A stretch of DNA of 64,000 bases from Pleurotus ostreatus/Saccharomyces cerevisiae fusant (Eukaryota > Opisthokonta), in contig JAMQCK010000006.1 in NCBI GenBank assembly GCA_024196135.1, positions 124,001 through 188,000 on the forward strand, in the 5' to 3' direction. Shown one piece after another: positions 21,940 to 33,500 of this stretch. Numbering within the stretch: the first letter of the stretch is position 1; each line of letters starts with the position of its first letter. A program made the translations under genes and the position numbers. Below the pieces are notes generated by a model. The model had not been told where the DNA came from, did no database searches, and saw only the letters and a program-made list of their open reading frames with translations.

Positions 21940-24883
21940 ATGGTCAGTACTCGGCGCCAGTCGCGGGCACTGCCCCCAACTCGACGCGTAAAGCCACGTT
22001 CTTGCTGTTCAGACGAGGCCTCATCCGAGTCCGAGTCGGACTTGTCGGATCTGAGTCCTGAATCCACGACAGAGTCGGAGAGTGGGGAAGGTGAGTTGTA
22101 GCATGACTCCTTATGCCGAGCAAGCTAACGGTGCCCATAAGAGTCAGATGCTTATGAGCGACGGCCGGCTAAGCGAGCGCGGAAGTCCGCTCCCCGCAAG
22201 GCAGTCAGTGCCAAGGTTACGAAAGCCAATGGGCGACCGCGCATCCGTGGTAAAGCGGGCAAGCTTTCCAAGCTGGTGGACATGCCGCTAGATATATTGT
22301 TTGAAGTGAGTAGACTGGAATATCCCCCCTCAAAGCATGTTCTTATGAGCCGTGTACTCAGACGTTCACGCTGCTCGACCCCCAAGACCTTGTGTCCCTC
22401 TCCCGAACGAGCAAGTTGCTACGGCAAACACTTCTGTCACCACAGACCATCACTGTTTGGAAGAACGCCAGAAAGCGTACGGGCGCACCAGAACCTGCTC
22501 CAGGTTACGATGAACCTCGTTGGGCTAATCTTGTCTTCGGGGCCAAAAGGTGTCAGGTAAGCCATCCCTACCCCTTGAAGGCACGCGTTTACAAACTTGT
22601 CCAGAACTGTGACGCGCCCCATGTGAATTCTGTCGATTACCAGCTTCTGATGCGCGTCTGTACGGCCTGCAAGAAATTGAAGTGAGTACTTCTCTGAGCG
22701 TCAAGGCCCTCATTGACGGCGACAAAGTCTATTTACCCCTAGTAAATTCAAGCGCCAGTACCCCGACCACGATTCCTCTGTCTTAGACTTGATGAGATAC
22801 ACGCACGGTGAGGCTTTGAACTTTACAAAAAGGAACGCATACTCAGGCGCAGTACAGTCGGAGGGTGGGCTCACGGCCACGAGACCGCAACGAGATTCTA
22901 CTGGAGGGGTGACTTCGATGATGTCTTCAAGATTGTCGCCAAATACACCAAAGATATATCCTTAGGGAAGAAGAACGCGAAGAAGGCGTACGAAGACTAC
23001 CGCAAGCGTAGACTTGCCCACATATGCAGTATAATGAAGGCGAGCGGGACTCCCAAGTAGCGTGTCGAGTGTTTCTGACTCAAGCAACTCTAGCACGCTG
23101 CCCAGTGTGCGAGCTGGGCGCGTGCGAGCAAATGGGATAACCATAAGGAGGGAGAGAGACTCGCGGATGCCCGTAGAGAAGCGTCAGTGCTCCATCGTCC
23201 AGAGTATGTACGAGTGATTGACCCTTCACGCTCCGAAGTATCGGGGCACGACTTCTGCAGCTTGGCCACGACAAACGAGATGTCGCATATGCCGTCAGAA
23301 ACTGGCGAATAACCGTCGAAAAGAAGGAGCTCACGGATGCCGGTAAGTGAGCGTTCACTCCCTCTAGAGCTCGACCCTCATTGCTCCTAGGTTGGTCGAG
23401 AATACGGCGCAAGTGGGAAGACGAAGTTGCCAAGCGGCGCGCTGATAGGCTTGACCGGGACCACAAGGTTGTCCTTGATCAGCGGAGGCAAACTATCACC
23501 AATCTCTACAACGAGGCGTACCGGAAGACCACCAGACCCAGGGACTGGACTAGTACGGGATGGCTCTCCCTTCCTTCGCCCGATGTCGTTGTGAAGCTTG
23601 ATCCCTTCCGCGAACTCATTTACGCCGACGTGGACAGGACAATATCCATTGCCGAATTCGAGCAAGCCCTGCAGCAAAGCGCGCCTCTCATCGCTAAATT
23701 GAGGACCGAGAACGGGGAGCCTCTACGGCAAGAGTTCGACCAGGTCGTCAGCGACATGAAGAAATCTGCAGTCATTCCAGCGGACGAGCTATCTGCAGTC
23801 GACCATGTACTTGACTTAGCCCTGGCGACATGCAGCAACTTCCAGCCCAACCTCTACTACGTAGCAACCATGTCTCGTGGCGACTACGAGCAGTGCCTGC
23901 GAGCACAAGACATGATATTTTGTCGCAAGTATCATAAAGGAGGTTACACCACCCTTTACTCCCGTTCCCGAGAAGCGCTGTTTCCGCGGTACGACGAGGA
24001 CCTATCCCGTTGCGTCTTGGCGATTTTGCAAGTACTGAAGCTACCGACATCAACGACCTTTGCGGATTTGGACGCTCGGGACGCATGGTTCTTCTGTGGG
24101 CACTGTCCCGCTGACAAGCAATTTAAAGTTTGGGGCAGAAAGGCGTTCAAATGGCGTGCAGCGGTACGTCTCGCTAAATGTTGAGTGAGTAGAACTGACT
24201 CGTAGTCCAGGTTATCCACCACTCTCAGCGCCATGGGACCTCACAAGAACCTAAATGGCAGCTGCCCTTAGAAAATGAAAGCTCGCGTCTTCGGGACGTT
24301 CGGTTTGCCCAACTCGACGAAGCGAAGACCTGGGCGTGCGCCCACTGTTGCGCGCACCTGGACGACTTCCAACCGCGCGACCAAGTCGAAGAGCATGTCA
24401 AGACCGCGTAAGCTGGCCCGTGCATCTTGCTAGCACGCGTACTAAGCGGAAGCACAGACATAGCATCGAGGCCCCGCAAGTCGGCGTCGACATCTTGTGC
24501 ACTTCCGCATCGCCAGTCAATACGGACTTCTTCCGCGTAATCGTCGATCACCAGCCTGTCGGAAAGTCGAAGCCAGTTGCGAACCGGGAGGACTGCACGA
24601 ACATGTGGCTTTGCTTGCTGTGCCCCCCGTCGCGACGATTGTTCAAGCTGGAAGGGGTCAGGGCGCACTTGAAATCACCGTAAGTGTAGCCTCCACTTAG
24701 TTCGTCGACGCGCCACCTCTCATATACGAACAAAACAGAAAGCATAACATCAAGGATTGTACCGAAGGCATGCATTACGAGAAGACGGACCCGTCGAATC
24801 CGACACCTTTACCGGGAGTACTACCTCAGAAGCCAGCGACCGTCGCGTCCGACGTCAACATTCTCAACTATGGCTCCTTATGA
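21940..24883 (+). CDS. F-box protein with C-terminal zinc-finger-like motifs (copy B)
   Basis: Second tandem paralogue in the same orientation and with the same exon plan as copy A. It starts MVSTRRQSRALPPTRRVKPR, then an acidic Ser stretch. The F-box reads VDMPLDILFE joined to TFTLLDPQDLVSLSRTSKLL and RQTLLSPQTITVW, ending EPRWANLVFGAKRCQ. Downstream are LLMRVCTACKKLK, LDLALATCSNFQPNLYY, YEQCLRAQDMIFCRKYH, WFFCGHCPADKQFKVWG, WACAHCCAHLDDFQPRDQVE with HVKTAH, and a further unit LCLLCPPSRR...HLKSPH missing from copy A. CxxC pairs followed by spaced His residues suggest zinc binding. Family role as for copy A; target unknown. The stop lies 78 bp from the converging GPI8 stop. Several intron joins are approximate. 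Confidence 0.8.
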
Positions 24884-24961
24884 TACACGTCTAATGTTGT
24901 CGCCGACGTCGGCGTTCTCAACAGATCTCCACTCACTGCTTATGATATTTCTTCGACATTA

Positions 24962-26342
24962 CTATCGCGTACCTACCCAGCCTACTAATCCACCCACAAG
25001 CCCTAGGCCTACCCACGACCTACATGTACGCCAAGTACCGCCCCATGAAGATACTTCCGCATGCTGCTCTATAGACATATTCCGCGGCGCAACAGCGTCT
25101 ATCCTAGGTGCCTTTGTAAGCTGTGATACGGCCTTCTCTTGCGCGGGCGCGTCGTCTGTGAGTGTGATATCCGCCGCGACGTCGGCAACATTCTGCATGA
25201 CCTCCACTTGGGCAACGCCGCCGAAGAAGTCAGTGATGAGCGCGCTTTCGACAGGGCGTTTGAAGAGGTCGCTGCGAACCCCCGGGTGCGAGCGAATCTT
25301 TTCGACATCGTAATGGTCGAACTGCGACGGGGTGATCAATCATGGTGGACGGACGCCATAATGAAGGTGCTTACTAGGTCTTGCATGGTGAGTGGGCTAG
25401 TTTTGTTGATGCCCTCGAGATACTCGAGAACATAATGAGTGTAGCTGTCGATGACGGCGATGCCGAGGTCGGGGTCGTTCTCATGCTATACCCATGTCAG
25501 CATGTGTGACCTGCGAGCCAACAAACGACACACCGAGTACGAGTTTTCATCCAGCAGCGACGAGCCCGTCGCAAGCACATTCGGCGAGTAGAACTTCGAG
25601 TACATCGTGTTCGCCTGGCAGGTATCGATCATGAAGAAGATCTCATTGTACCGCCGCTTCTCGTGCATCTGCGCGAACGCGTCCGCGATATCAAACGCAC
25701 TGATCTCCTCGGTGTCCTGAAATTTGAGGAACTCGTTCCCGCCGTGGCCAGTCATGTAAATGAAGATGTTCGAGCGGTCGTCCGTGAGCAATCGCTTCGA
25801 GCGCGGCACCGAGGGGTCCACGCGCCCGGTGAGCAGGCGTATGAAGTTCTCGACGGTGACCTCGTAGCCACGGTAGTCCACCTCGACGTTGTCGCCGTAT
25901 AGATCGAGCTTGCAGCCCTTCTCTGCGTAGACACTTCCGGGGAACTTGTTGCGTGGGTTGCAGGCCGCGTCGTCGCCCAACATGAGGATGATGTTCGAGT
26001 CGGGGATTCCTAGGCGCTTCACTGTCCGATACCTGCGCCAGACGCGTGAATTACTTGACGAATAGCATGCGTAGTCCTTACATGCCCAAGGCATTGGCCA
26101 TATGCTAGGTACGAATGAAAAATAGACAAGGGGAACAGACTGAGTATGCTCACTCGGTAATTGAACCAGTAACGAGACGCGCAGACGAGCACCGCCCAGT
26201 TGTTCGTATGCGTAGACGTAGTCGGGGGACCGAGAGTCTCATCCTGAGCGAAGAACTCGCGCACAGCGTCCTCTTGGGTGTTCGCAAGTGATCCCGCAAT
26301 CCAGCCGGAAAGCAGCAGGAGCAGGTGAAGCGGTAGTCGCAT
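24962..26342 (-). CDS. GPI8: GPI-anchor transamidase catalytic subunit Gpi8 (PIG-K)
   Basis: Caspase-like cysteine protease of the ER GPI transamidase; it cleaves the C-terminal signal of a protein and attaches the GPI anchor. A signal peptide ([20 protein letters not shown]) opens the protein. [17 protein letters not shown] then leads to [20 protein letters not shown]. The catalytic His lies in [17 protein letters not shown] and the catalytic Cys in [30 protein letters not shown] and [20 protein letters not shown] follow. The residues HMANALG sit on a 23-nt exon (26104-26082). Removing the intron after MQDL gives [20 protein letters not shown], typical of Gpi8. The C-terminus has a short Gly/Val/Leu-rich end ([13 protein letters not shown]) that could be the membrane segment, but its exact end is less certain. 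Confidence 0.94.
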
Positions 26343-26517
26343 TCTGGAGGACTCTGTATGTCGTCTTTCAGCGCAGTTGCGTTCTTTCTAATCCTCTGAG
26401 AGACGATATAACGAGGTTTATGAGCGGAGCATGAAGGTCGAATGGAAGCAGTCGGGGAGAAGGCGCATGTCAGCCTGTCGGCCCGTTCGTACCTCGTCTT
26501 CGACCATCATCTTCAAC

Positions 26518-27634
26518 ATGCTTGGTGCGTCACATATTCCCCTCTGCCCTTTCTCCCGCTCATAAAAACCTTTCTTATCAGGCCTCTCTGCATACGACGA
26601 TGACTCTGCAAGCGACTCCGAGCAGCCGTCGTCCTCCAAACTGAATGTGAGGATTTCCTACGCCACCTTGCTTAGCCGTTTCCCTGTTTCTCGCTGCCTT
26701 CCCCCGGGCAGGATATACCAAGCAAGTCAGGCGCTCATACGTCTCCAGAAGGTGCGTACTTGACACTCTCATTCCTATCTTATACCTTGACTGACACTTT
26801 TCTGTAGCGCGCCGCAAGACGACCCAAGTGATCATCCGCAAGCCCGCAAAACCCAAGAACCACAACCTACGCCGAGATCCCGCGGACGAGATCATCGCCG
26901 ACCCAAACCCGCCCGCAGCGCAAAAGTCAGCCACGCCGGAACAGGCGGCGGGACCGTCGCAAGCCTCGGGGGATACTCAGCCAACCGACGAGCTCACGCG
27001 AATACGAGATCTGCTCCAGCCTCCGCCAATACCGGGTGTGGCTGATTGGGGAATCCCTCCGGCATCCACAGACCCATGCGATCCTACCCTCGAGGTGCGT
27101 GTCACAGTATATTATTCTGCTCAAGCCCGTAACGATCATCTTTTCCGCACTAGAGCAAACTCGCCCAATTCCATGCCCTCAAGCGCGATCCGCAAAATCC
27201 CCGGCACTTCAACGACTCCCTCATGTCGAACCGCTCGTTTCGCAACCCGCACCTTTACGCCAAGCTCGTCGAATTCGTCGACGTGGACGAGCGTGCGACG
27301 AACTTCCCGCGCGACATTTGGGACCCGTACGACCTACAACCCGAGTGGTATGCGGACCGTATCGGTTAGTCCCATCCCCTTCATGCACACACAACCCGCC
27401 ATGCTGACCTCTGCATCCACCTCAGCCGAAGTACAAAAAGCCCGCCAGGAAAAAGCAGAAAAAGAACCCGCTGGCAAACGCACTGCAATCAACTTCACCA
27501 ACGCCAAGTCATCCGCGTCCTCCTCGTCGACAAAGCCAGAAAAGAAGGACACGGGGTCGTACAACCCGTACTTGCACGCGTACAAGTCGCACGATCGCCA
27601 ACGGCAGGACAAGGCGAAGAAGGGGAGATGGTAG
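26518..27634 (+). CDS. HCNGP / SAP30-binding-protein-like transcriptional regulator
   Basis: The family (HCNGP, human SAP30BP) is nuclear and linked to transcription and splicing. The first exon encodes only MLG. Exon 2 gives [20 protein letters not shown], the usual acidic start. After two introns the text runs [20 protein letters not shown], then a Pro/Ala linker and [20 protein letters not shown] followed by ADWGIPP. After a further intron comes the signature [20 protein letters not shown], with [20 protein letters not shown] and [18 protein letters not shown] basic, Ser-rich end ([17 protein letters not shown]) closes the protein. The start at 26518 was chosen because the upstream open frame reads like 5' UTR. 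Confidence 0.87.
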
Positions 27635-28230
27635 GTAGCTGTATAGAGCGTTGTTGCCTTGTTGCTCTTTTGTCGCCTTGCTTTCGCTCGCAATGCTATC
27701 CTATCTATTTTCTGCCGTACCGCGCTTGTCGTCCTTCCTTGCGAGGTCCGTGTTCCCTGCCTTCTTCCTCGCTCATCCGCGCTGCTGCGCAGAATGATTG
27801 ACCGCTCAGAAAAAATCGATGTCTATGCGCCAACTCCAACATTACTGCCACTTACGGCACAATGGAGTCGAGGACCTGTCCAGCAACGTTTTCGCGTGCG
27901 ACGCAACTGCGGTAGCGCGGTAACACGATCCACGGCGGTATGCAACGCGCGAAGGACCCATTCAACGTTTGTGCGGCCGGTCCCTCGCCTTCCCACTGGT
28001 CGATGGGTCTTTCCCATCCACATCCGACCTTTTAGCGGCTCTCGTTGTCCAAAGGGCGTCCTCCAACATGAACCCATCGCCCTTTTCCGGTTCTTGCTGA
28101 TTGACGACACCCAACGGACCTCCACAAGAGGTCGCTACGTGTAAGGCTGAGCAGGTGAGTCGCTAAGCGAACGCCCGTGTGGGAGAGGATTGTGCTGATC
28201 ATGGGATGCGGATTTCGGTCGTCCAGCCAT

Positions 28231-28299
28231 GCAGATTACGATTGATTAGCCACACAGATTGCGGTTGGCTAACCACGCAAATTACGGTTGGTTAGCCAC
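28231..28299. repeat. Tandem repeat, 3 x 23 bp
   Basis: Three head-to-tail units of exactly 23 bp with consensus near GCARATTRCGGTTGGTTAGCC plus AC: 28231-28253, 28254-28276 and 28277-28299. Units 2 and 3 are closer to each other than to unit 1. Each contains a GATTAGCCAC/GGTTAGCCAC-like core. No ORF depends on it. Confidence 0.85.
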
Positions 28300-29817
28300 G
28301 TTCGGAACAAGATGGCGAGCGCGGAGCCGGTGCGGGTTCAGTGCGGTCGTCGGAGTCGGAGTCACCGTCGCATTGAAGTGTTGTATTGTTGGAGTCTAGG
28401 GCGCGTGCAGTCCACTTGCCCGCCTCCAGGGTCTGCAGGGTCACATTTTCGAAGGTTTTCTAGTCTTCCCACAGGGACTTGTCGGATGGCGTCGATCCCA
28501 AGTAGACGCTCGAAAAGCGGCTCCGGCCCTCCCACATACGGCCGCGAGGTACATCATCCTCGTGACGCATTTCCAAACTTATCAGTAGTTCCGCGAGACT
28601 ATCAGGTCATGCGCCTCGCTCGAGGTTGCCAACGAGGCTATCTTTCCTGATTCCGTCGAGAGAAGCGGTTCTTCTCGCCAGGGTATTTGTTCCACTTATG
28701 TCAATGCGACACTCGTGTCCTGCGGTGCTATCCTCGAGGCGCTACCTCGCAGACTTCTTGACCACTGTGACCCTGCTCAGACCGCCTGCTTGAGGTCCAG
28801 ACAGGAGCAACGTGCCCCTCAAACCGTGAGAACCCGCCGAGAACAAGCGAAGTTTGCTCTTGTTTGGCACCATTCGAAAGGGGGACAATAGACGGCAACT
28901 GCCGAACGCTGCATTGTTTCCGGCCTGTTTTGTTCTCCACACGACCACAATACGCATTGCGGTGATCTTCCCATGCATCTTTCTCTCTAGAACCTCTTCG
29001 TTGTCTCCCTTGTGACCGTTGCTTGCGGGCTGAACCAGGCATGACGAGCCGATAGGTGATCCGCCTCGCCCGGTAGTCGCAATTCTCCTAGTTTTCTCAT
29101 CTATAGAGCGTGATTTGGTGGGTAAGGAGGCTTCGGGTGTTGCAAGAGTGTCCCGCGGTGCGAAGCCGGATTGAGAACAAACGAGCAGGACGAGACGCGC
29201 AAGGGAACGGGGGATGCGGTGGTAGGCCGTGCACGAACAATTCTATTGGTCGCCGGTTTCAGTACAAGGGCATAGCCCGCGCGGGGTGTTTTGTTGGGGG
29301 CGCATTCACTCCCAAACGGCGCGCCGGGCGTCATACAAGGTCATACACCGCCCTATAGGATACCGGTCTGCCTCAGAACAATGGCTCGGGACGATCTTCC
29401 ACTGCTGCGCGAGCGGTGGCAGCTGGTCCGCGCACGCGGGGGCGCGGTCGCCATTGTCCCTGGCGCGATTCTTCCATCGGTCCAAGAATGCCGACAGAAC
29501 ATCAGAAGGTCGGACTATCATGTGAGGAGACAATAGAACCTGCCGGATACGGAAGGTAGTGAGACCTGATTATCGGTGCGGGAGGGAGGGAGGGGGGTCT
29601 GCAGACCTGCTGCGAGTCGGATATGTAGTCGATAGGTGCTTGGGAGGCGTGCTGGGAGGGAGGTTTTATTCATCAACCGATATGGTGAGGCTTGTTCTCT
29701 GAAACGGACGGTTGCAACGTGGGCGCACGCGGACGTAAAATGGTCGGTGACTGGGGTCCATCACGGAGCCATTCGACGCCTTTTCTCTCCAATTTGATGT
29801 TCCGGTTATCCCCAAAC

Positions 29818-29825
29818 TATATAAC
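29818..29825 (+). promoter_or_regulatory. TATA box of the HMG-box gene
   Basis: TATATAAC lies about 75 bp upstream of the HMG-box start codon, a suitable distance for a core promoter with a short leader. Confidence 0.55.
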
Positions 29826-29882
29826 AACCACTTGTCTTCGACGCCCACCATCCTCATCGACATACATACCGCCGCCGCGGTG

Positions 29883-29924
29883 ATGCCCAGCGCCCACCAT
29901 GGATCAGATATCCTTCGCCACTAA
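29883..29924 (+). promoter_or_regulatory. Upstream ORF overlapping the HMG-box start codon
   Basis: A 13-codon uORF plus stop (peptide MPSAHHGSDILRH) begins 16 nt before the main ATG in another frame and ends 24 nt inside the main coding region. Ribosomes that start on it cannot simply reinitiate at the main ATG, so it should lower output. The main ATG has the stronger context (CACCATGG). Confidence 0.6.
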
Positions 29925-31698
29925 TCTAACTCCTAATAATTACGCGGAAATCCAGAACGAGAGCATCCAGCTCCCGGACGAGGTCGACGATGCGGACGGC
30001 GACACCGCCATCCCAGAGACATACAGCCAGCGCTTCCCGGCCGCGAATCCGGACGGCAAGGCGAAGACAATGGCCCGCCGCAGGAACAGGAAGCCCGACG
30101 GCCATGTAGGCAGGCCGCCCAACTCCTTCATGCTCTTCCGCGCCGATTTCGTCAATAAGGGCCGCCTGCCCGCTTCCATGTCCAATCTCAATACGCAGGC
30201 GCAGCTCGGCAAGATCATTGGTGCGTCGTAGCCCCCTGTTGTGCGCGCGCCACACGCTCATGTCGCGCGCAGCCCAAGTTTGGCACGGCCTCCCGGAGGA
30301 GGAACGGCGCGTGTGGAAGCGTCGCGCAGCGATCGAGAAGGCCAAGCACGCAGTCGCCCACCCAGATTACCAGTACAGACCGACGCACGCGAAGAAGAAG
30401 AGGGATTCGGACTCTGCGGAGGTCGAGGAGATTCCTGACAAACCGCCCAAGGCTAGGAAGACCAAGGCTTCCTCTAAGAAACCCACGAATGTGAAAGCGG
30501 ATAACGTGGTATGTGGCCTCATACTATCCGCGCGTATGCGTTCTGACTATTGTCTTTGTAGCCCGGAGCACAAGTATTGTCTTTCCAGGACGATCGAGAC
30601 GAATACGGCTCGACGCCGGAGCGAGACAGTCCAGGCCCAAGGGGAGGACAAAGACCCCATGGTGCGCAAATATGCCATTCATGTGATAGCTCGTGTCCTC
30701 ACCAGTATACAGTCCCATGCCCGAGGGTCATTCCCGTACCACATATCGACGGTCCGCATCGGCGACCGGGTGTGGCACGGGTCATCAGCATGCCACAACA
30801 CCGACATCCAAATGACCCCTCTTCGAGCTACTACGATCAAGCGCACGACCAAGCCGTTCGCGCTTCAATGGCCCGCCCTCAATATCGTAGCCGCCTCAAT
30901 GATCACATCATGCAACTCGTTGGACGCGGCCTCAGCGCCGAGGAAATTGAATCCGAGGCTGCCGCCTGGGAAAGACGTGAAGCAGCGAGCGGCAACGGTG
31001 CCGATGCCGCGACTGCGTATTCGGACAGCCCCAGCGAATCCGAGTACGACACGGAAGACGACGAGGACACCGCAGACCGCAGCGCAAGCAGGTACCGCCT
31101 CGTCCCGGTGTCTACGCACAGCTCCTTCCAGCCGCGCGAATCGTTCGCGCGCGGGGAGCCTGTGGCGCCGCGGGGCGACTCCGAGCCGAGGCGGAGGACG
31201 ACGGACTCGCCGCAGCCCATGGACCAGGATGAGCCGTGGTCGCCCGCGCCGCCGCCGTCGCCACCACCGTCTGCGCCCTCGCCCATCGGCCGCCGCGAGT
31301 CCGCCCCGACTGTCCTGCATCGCTTGGAGCCCGCGCCGCAGGCGCGTCTCTCGGCTACCTGGTACGACGGGACGGGGCACTTGTCCCTCCCGCCGCCACC
31401 TATGCCTTCTCGTCGTATCGTGCAGCCCTCGAATCTGCCGCCGCCGGTGTTCCGTCCTGTCTTTGGTGCTGCTTCGACTTCTACCTCACCTGGGCCGAAG
31501 CCGATGTCGGTGTCGCCTCCGCCGATGGTCCAGCGCCTAAGGCAGGAGGTGCCACCGCATGTGCAAGCGCAGCGTAGCCGGAGCATGCCCTTCCTGCCCG
31601 CGCCGCTCAAGGCAGGGGAAGCGCCGCCTCCCGCGGAGCCAGAGGCCTCCGTGCGGCTGCCCTCGTTTTCGGAAGGCTTCTCGTCATTCTGCGTGTAG
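29899..31698 (+). CDS. HMG-box transcription factor (MATA_HMG type)
   Basis: Three exons (29899-30220, 30273-30508, 30562-31698) sum to 564 codons plus stop. The HMG box spans the first intron: HVGRPPNSFMLFRADFVNKG, then NLNTQAQLGKIIAQVWHGLP and EEERRVWKRRAAIEKAKHAV followed by HPDYQYRP. The RPPNSF.LFR opening and the following Q...WH.L...E...W pattern are those of fungal mating-type and pheromone-response HMG factors. A Lys-rich stretch follows (PKARKTKASSKKP). The long third exon is disordered: Pro-rich (PAPPPSPPPSAPSP) with an acidic patch (SESEYDTEDDEDTAD). It should bind DNA in the nucleus. Whether it acts in mating, fruiting or another programme is unknown. A TATA box and an overlapping uORF precede it. 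Confidence 0.85.
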
Positions 31699-31944
31699 GC
31701 GGGCTGCTCGCGACCGCGTAGCGCGTCTTCTTTGTGACCACGGATCGCGCGCCTCCGCTACTATGTGGCGCGCGCTCTCCCCACGGCCACCCGTCCTCCC
31801 ACCCTCGACGCTAACTTATTTCGCTGTCATCGCGCTGTCTAATCGCTTTCGCTGATAGTCTGCACTACACGCCTAATGTGAGCGGATTATGGGGCACCGT
31901 CACCAACCAATATCAATATCTATACGCGCGTATCGTATTGCTCA

Positions 31945-32010
31945 TGCATCTCGTTATCACCTGGGTCGTGCATCTCTATCACTTGGTTATGCATCTATAA
32001 CCTGGGCCAT
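31945..32010. repeat. Degenerate direct repeat with TGCATC units
   Basis: TGCATC recurs at 31945, 31969 and 31990, each followed by a TATCAC(C/T)TGG- or TATAACCTGGG-like stretch. This gives three imperfect units of about 21-24 bp just downstream of the HMG-box gene. Confidence 0.5.
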
Positions 32011-32735
32011 CCCTTCGCACTGGGTCATCCTCACTGGCACCCGAAGCCAGATCCTTTCCGCTGGCCATCCGTTGTCTCTTCGAGGTATCCACCTCTATCA
32101 GCCAACTTCCATGTGCCTGCTGGTATACTCGCCCGCGACCTACAGCTTCCCTATCTGCCATAAACCTCCCTACCCCACCGTAATTCCTCGCCTACCTGCT
32201 TGCTACACCCTGCATCTCCGCACTGATATATTCTTACCTATTGGATTCGATTTTGGCCGCTTTTGGATCTGCCGTGGCTGTTGTTGGAATCGTCTTGGCT
32301 GCAATGTTCGTCTTCACATCCCTAACCTTCTTAATTTGCTCGCGCGTCGAGTTTTCTCTCGCCTTGTGACGCATCTCCTTGGACGACCCCTCGCGGGCGC
32401 CGTCTTTCCTCCCAATGCCTGCTTCGTGCAGTGCTCCCATGTTTTCTCGTGCCCTTTCAAGAGCACACCGGCTTCGCCACACATGTATATATATGCGTGC
32501 CGCCTACTTATGAGACCCTGACTAGTCTCGACAGTGACGATCCAATAGAAAGATAATCTATGTGAAGTTTCTACTGGGATATGTGACTACTTCCGCATTA
32601 TTTGTGACCATATAGTCACGCAGTTCCGTGGAAATCCTCTTCAATCAGCAGACGTCTGAACTCCCAGGGTTTACACGGAATTATAGCGACGTGGATATCC
32701 GCAGAGTTCCCGGGCAGTCCTGGGTGTCCTCCGTC

Positions 32736-32743
32736 TATATAAG
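32736..32743 (+). promoter_or_regulatory. Isolated TATA-like element
   Basis: TATATAAG in a GC-rich setting, about 760 bp before the SKT5-like start codon. Either that gene has a long or spliced leader, or an unannotated transcript starts here, or it is chance. Confidence 0.25.
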
Positions 32744-33500
32744 TCATGCGACTGGACCGTAGGCGAGGTAGAAAACCTCTGCGATGGCAAGGTCATGACC
32801 TCGTAGCATTGACAAAATCACATCTGCGATGATAAACCATGCCGTCAATACTCTGACTGAGGCATACACCGAGGTCGTACTTATTCGAACATGAGCCTCC
32901 CAGAGCTGCCCTGATTGGGCTGTTCTCCGAGCCTTGGCTGTGCTGGACACCGGAAACGGAATCGATGATGATCAGGATGAAGCACATTCAATGAGCGGCC
33001 TTCACACTGCTTGTCCCGAACCACCACTTGACCCCGGTCGTCGTCCTCAAGCGTCCTCAGGATATACCCACGTCCATCAACGCGCCGTACCCCGCTCATC
33101 GCGTAAAGTGTGGCGCGCCTCATCAATATTCGACGCACGCGAGAAGCACGCTGTGATTGAGAGCCAAGAGCGCGAATGAGCGGCCCCCCTGTCCCTCCGA
33201 GACCCTACGGATATAGGTGAGCGCGAAGGAAGTACCAGGAAAGCACTGCACTGAGAGGGAACCCGAAGCTCGCCTCCGCCAGTCCCGCCACCACCTCCCC
33301 CACCTCCTCCGTCGATCGGGCGGCATACTTCGATCGCATCTCCCGTGCCAACCAAGTACGACCCACAGCTCCCTGCCAACGTGCGTATCACATTCGCCAG
33401 AAATTTCTTCACGTCATCTCGTCGCTTCTTGTCCGCGACTCCCACCGTCCCGTCGTCCACTTCACTTCCACCCACTGTCCTTACGGTTCCTACCTTAATC

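Larger units (their letters stand above)
27635..29898. other. Gene-poor interval of about 2.3 kb
   Basis: No ORF here is recognisable; the longest is about 161 codons at 27659-28144 (+). It contains a three-unit 23-bp tandem repeat and, near 29,580 and 29,655, GGGAGGGAGG purine runs. The right end holds the TATA box and leader of the HMG-box gene. It may contain unannotated exons, a non-coding RNA or decayed repeat sequence. Confidence 0.4.
31699..33500. other. Gene-poor interval of about 1.8 kb
   Basis: A 210-codon open frame (31889-32521, +) lies here. Its start is a degenerate short repeat and its composition is unlike the neighbouring genes; I do not treat it as a gene. A TATA-like TATATAAG sits at 32736-32743 without an obvious gene nearby. 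The right end is pyrimidine-rich and is probably the leader of the SKT5-like gene. Confidence 0.4.

Noticed and set aside
30218..31540. 440-codon plus-strand frame within the HMG-box gene
   Set aside because: It keeps the first two introns as coding and then runs out of frame in the Pro-rich exon; the spliced model gives an intact HMG box and an exact codon sum.
32581..32620. Inverted GTGACTA/TAGTCAC pair as a transposon end
   Set aside because: Arms of only seven bases with a loop of about 20 and no coding sequence or target-site duplication; chance is likely.
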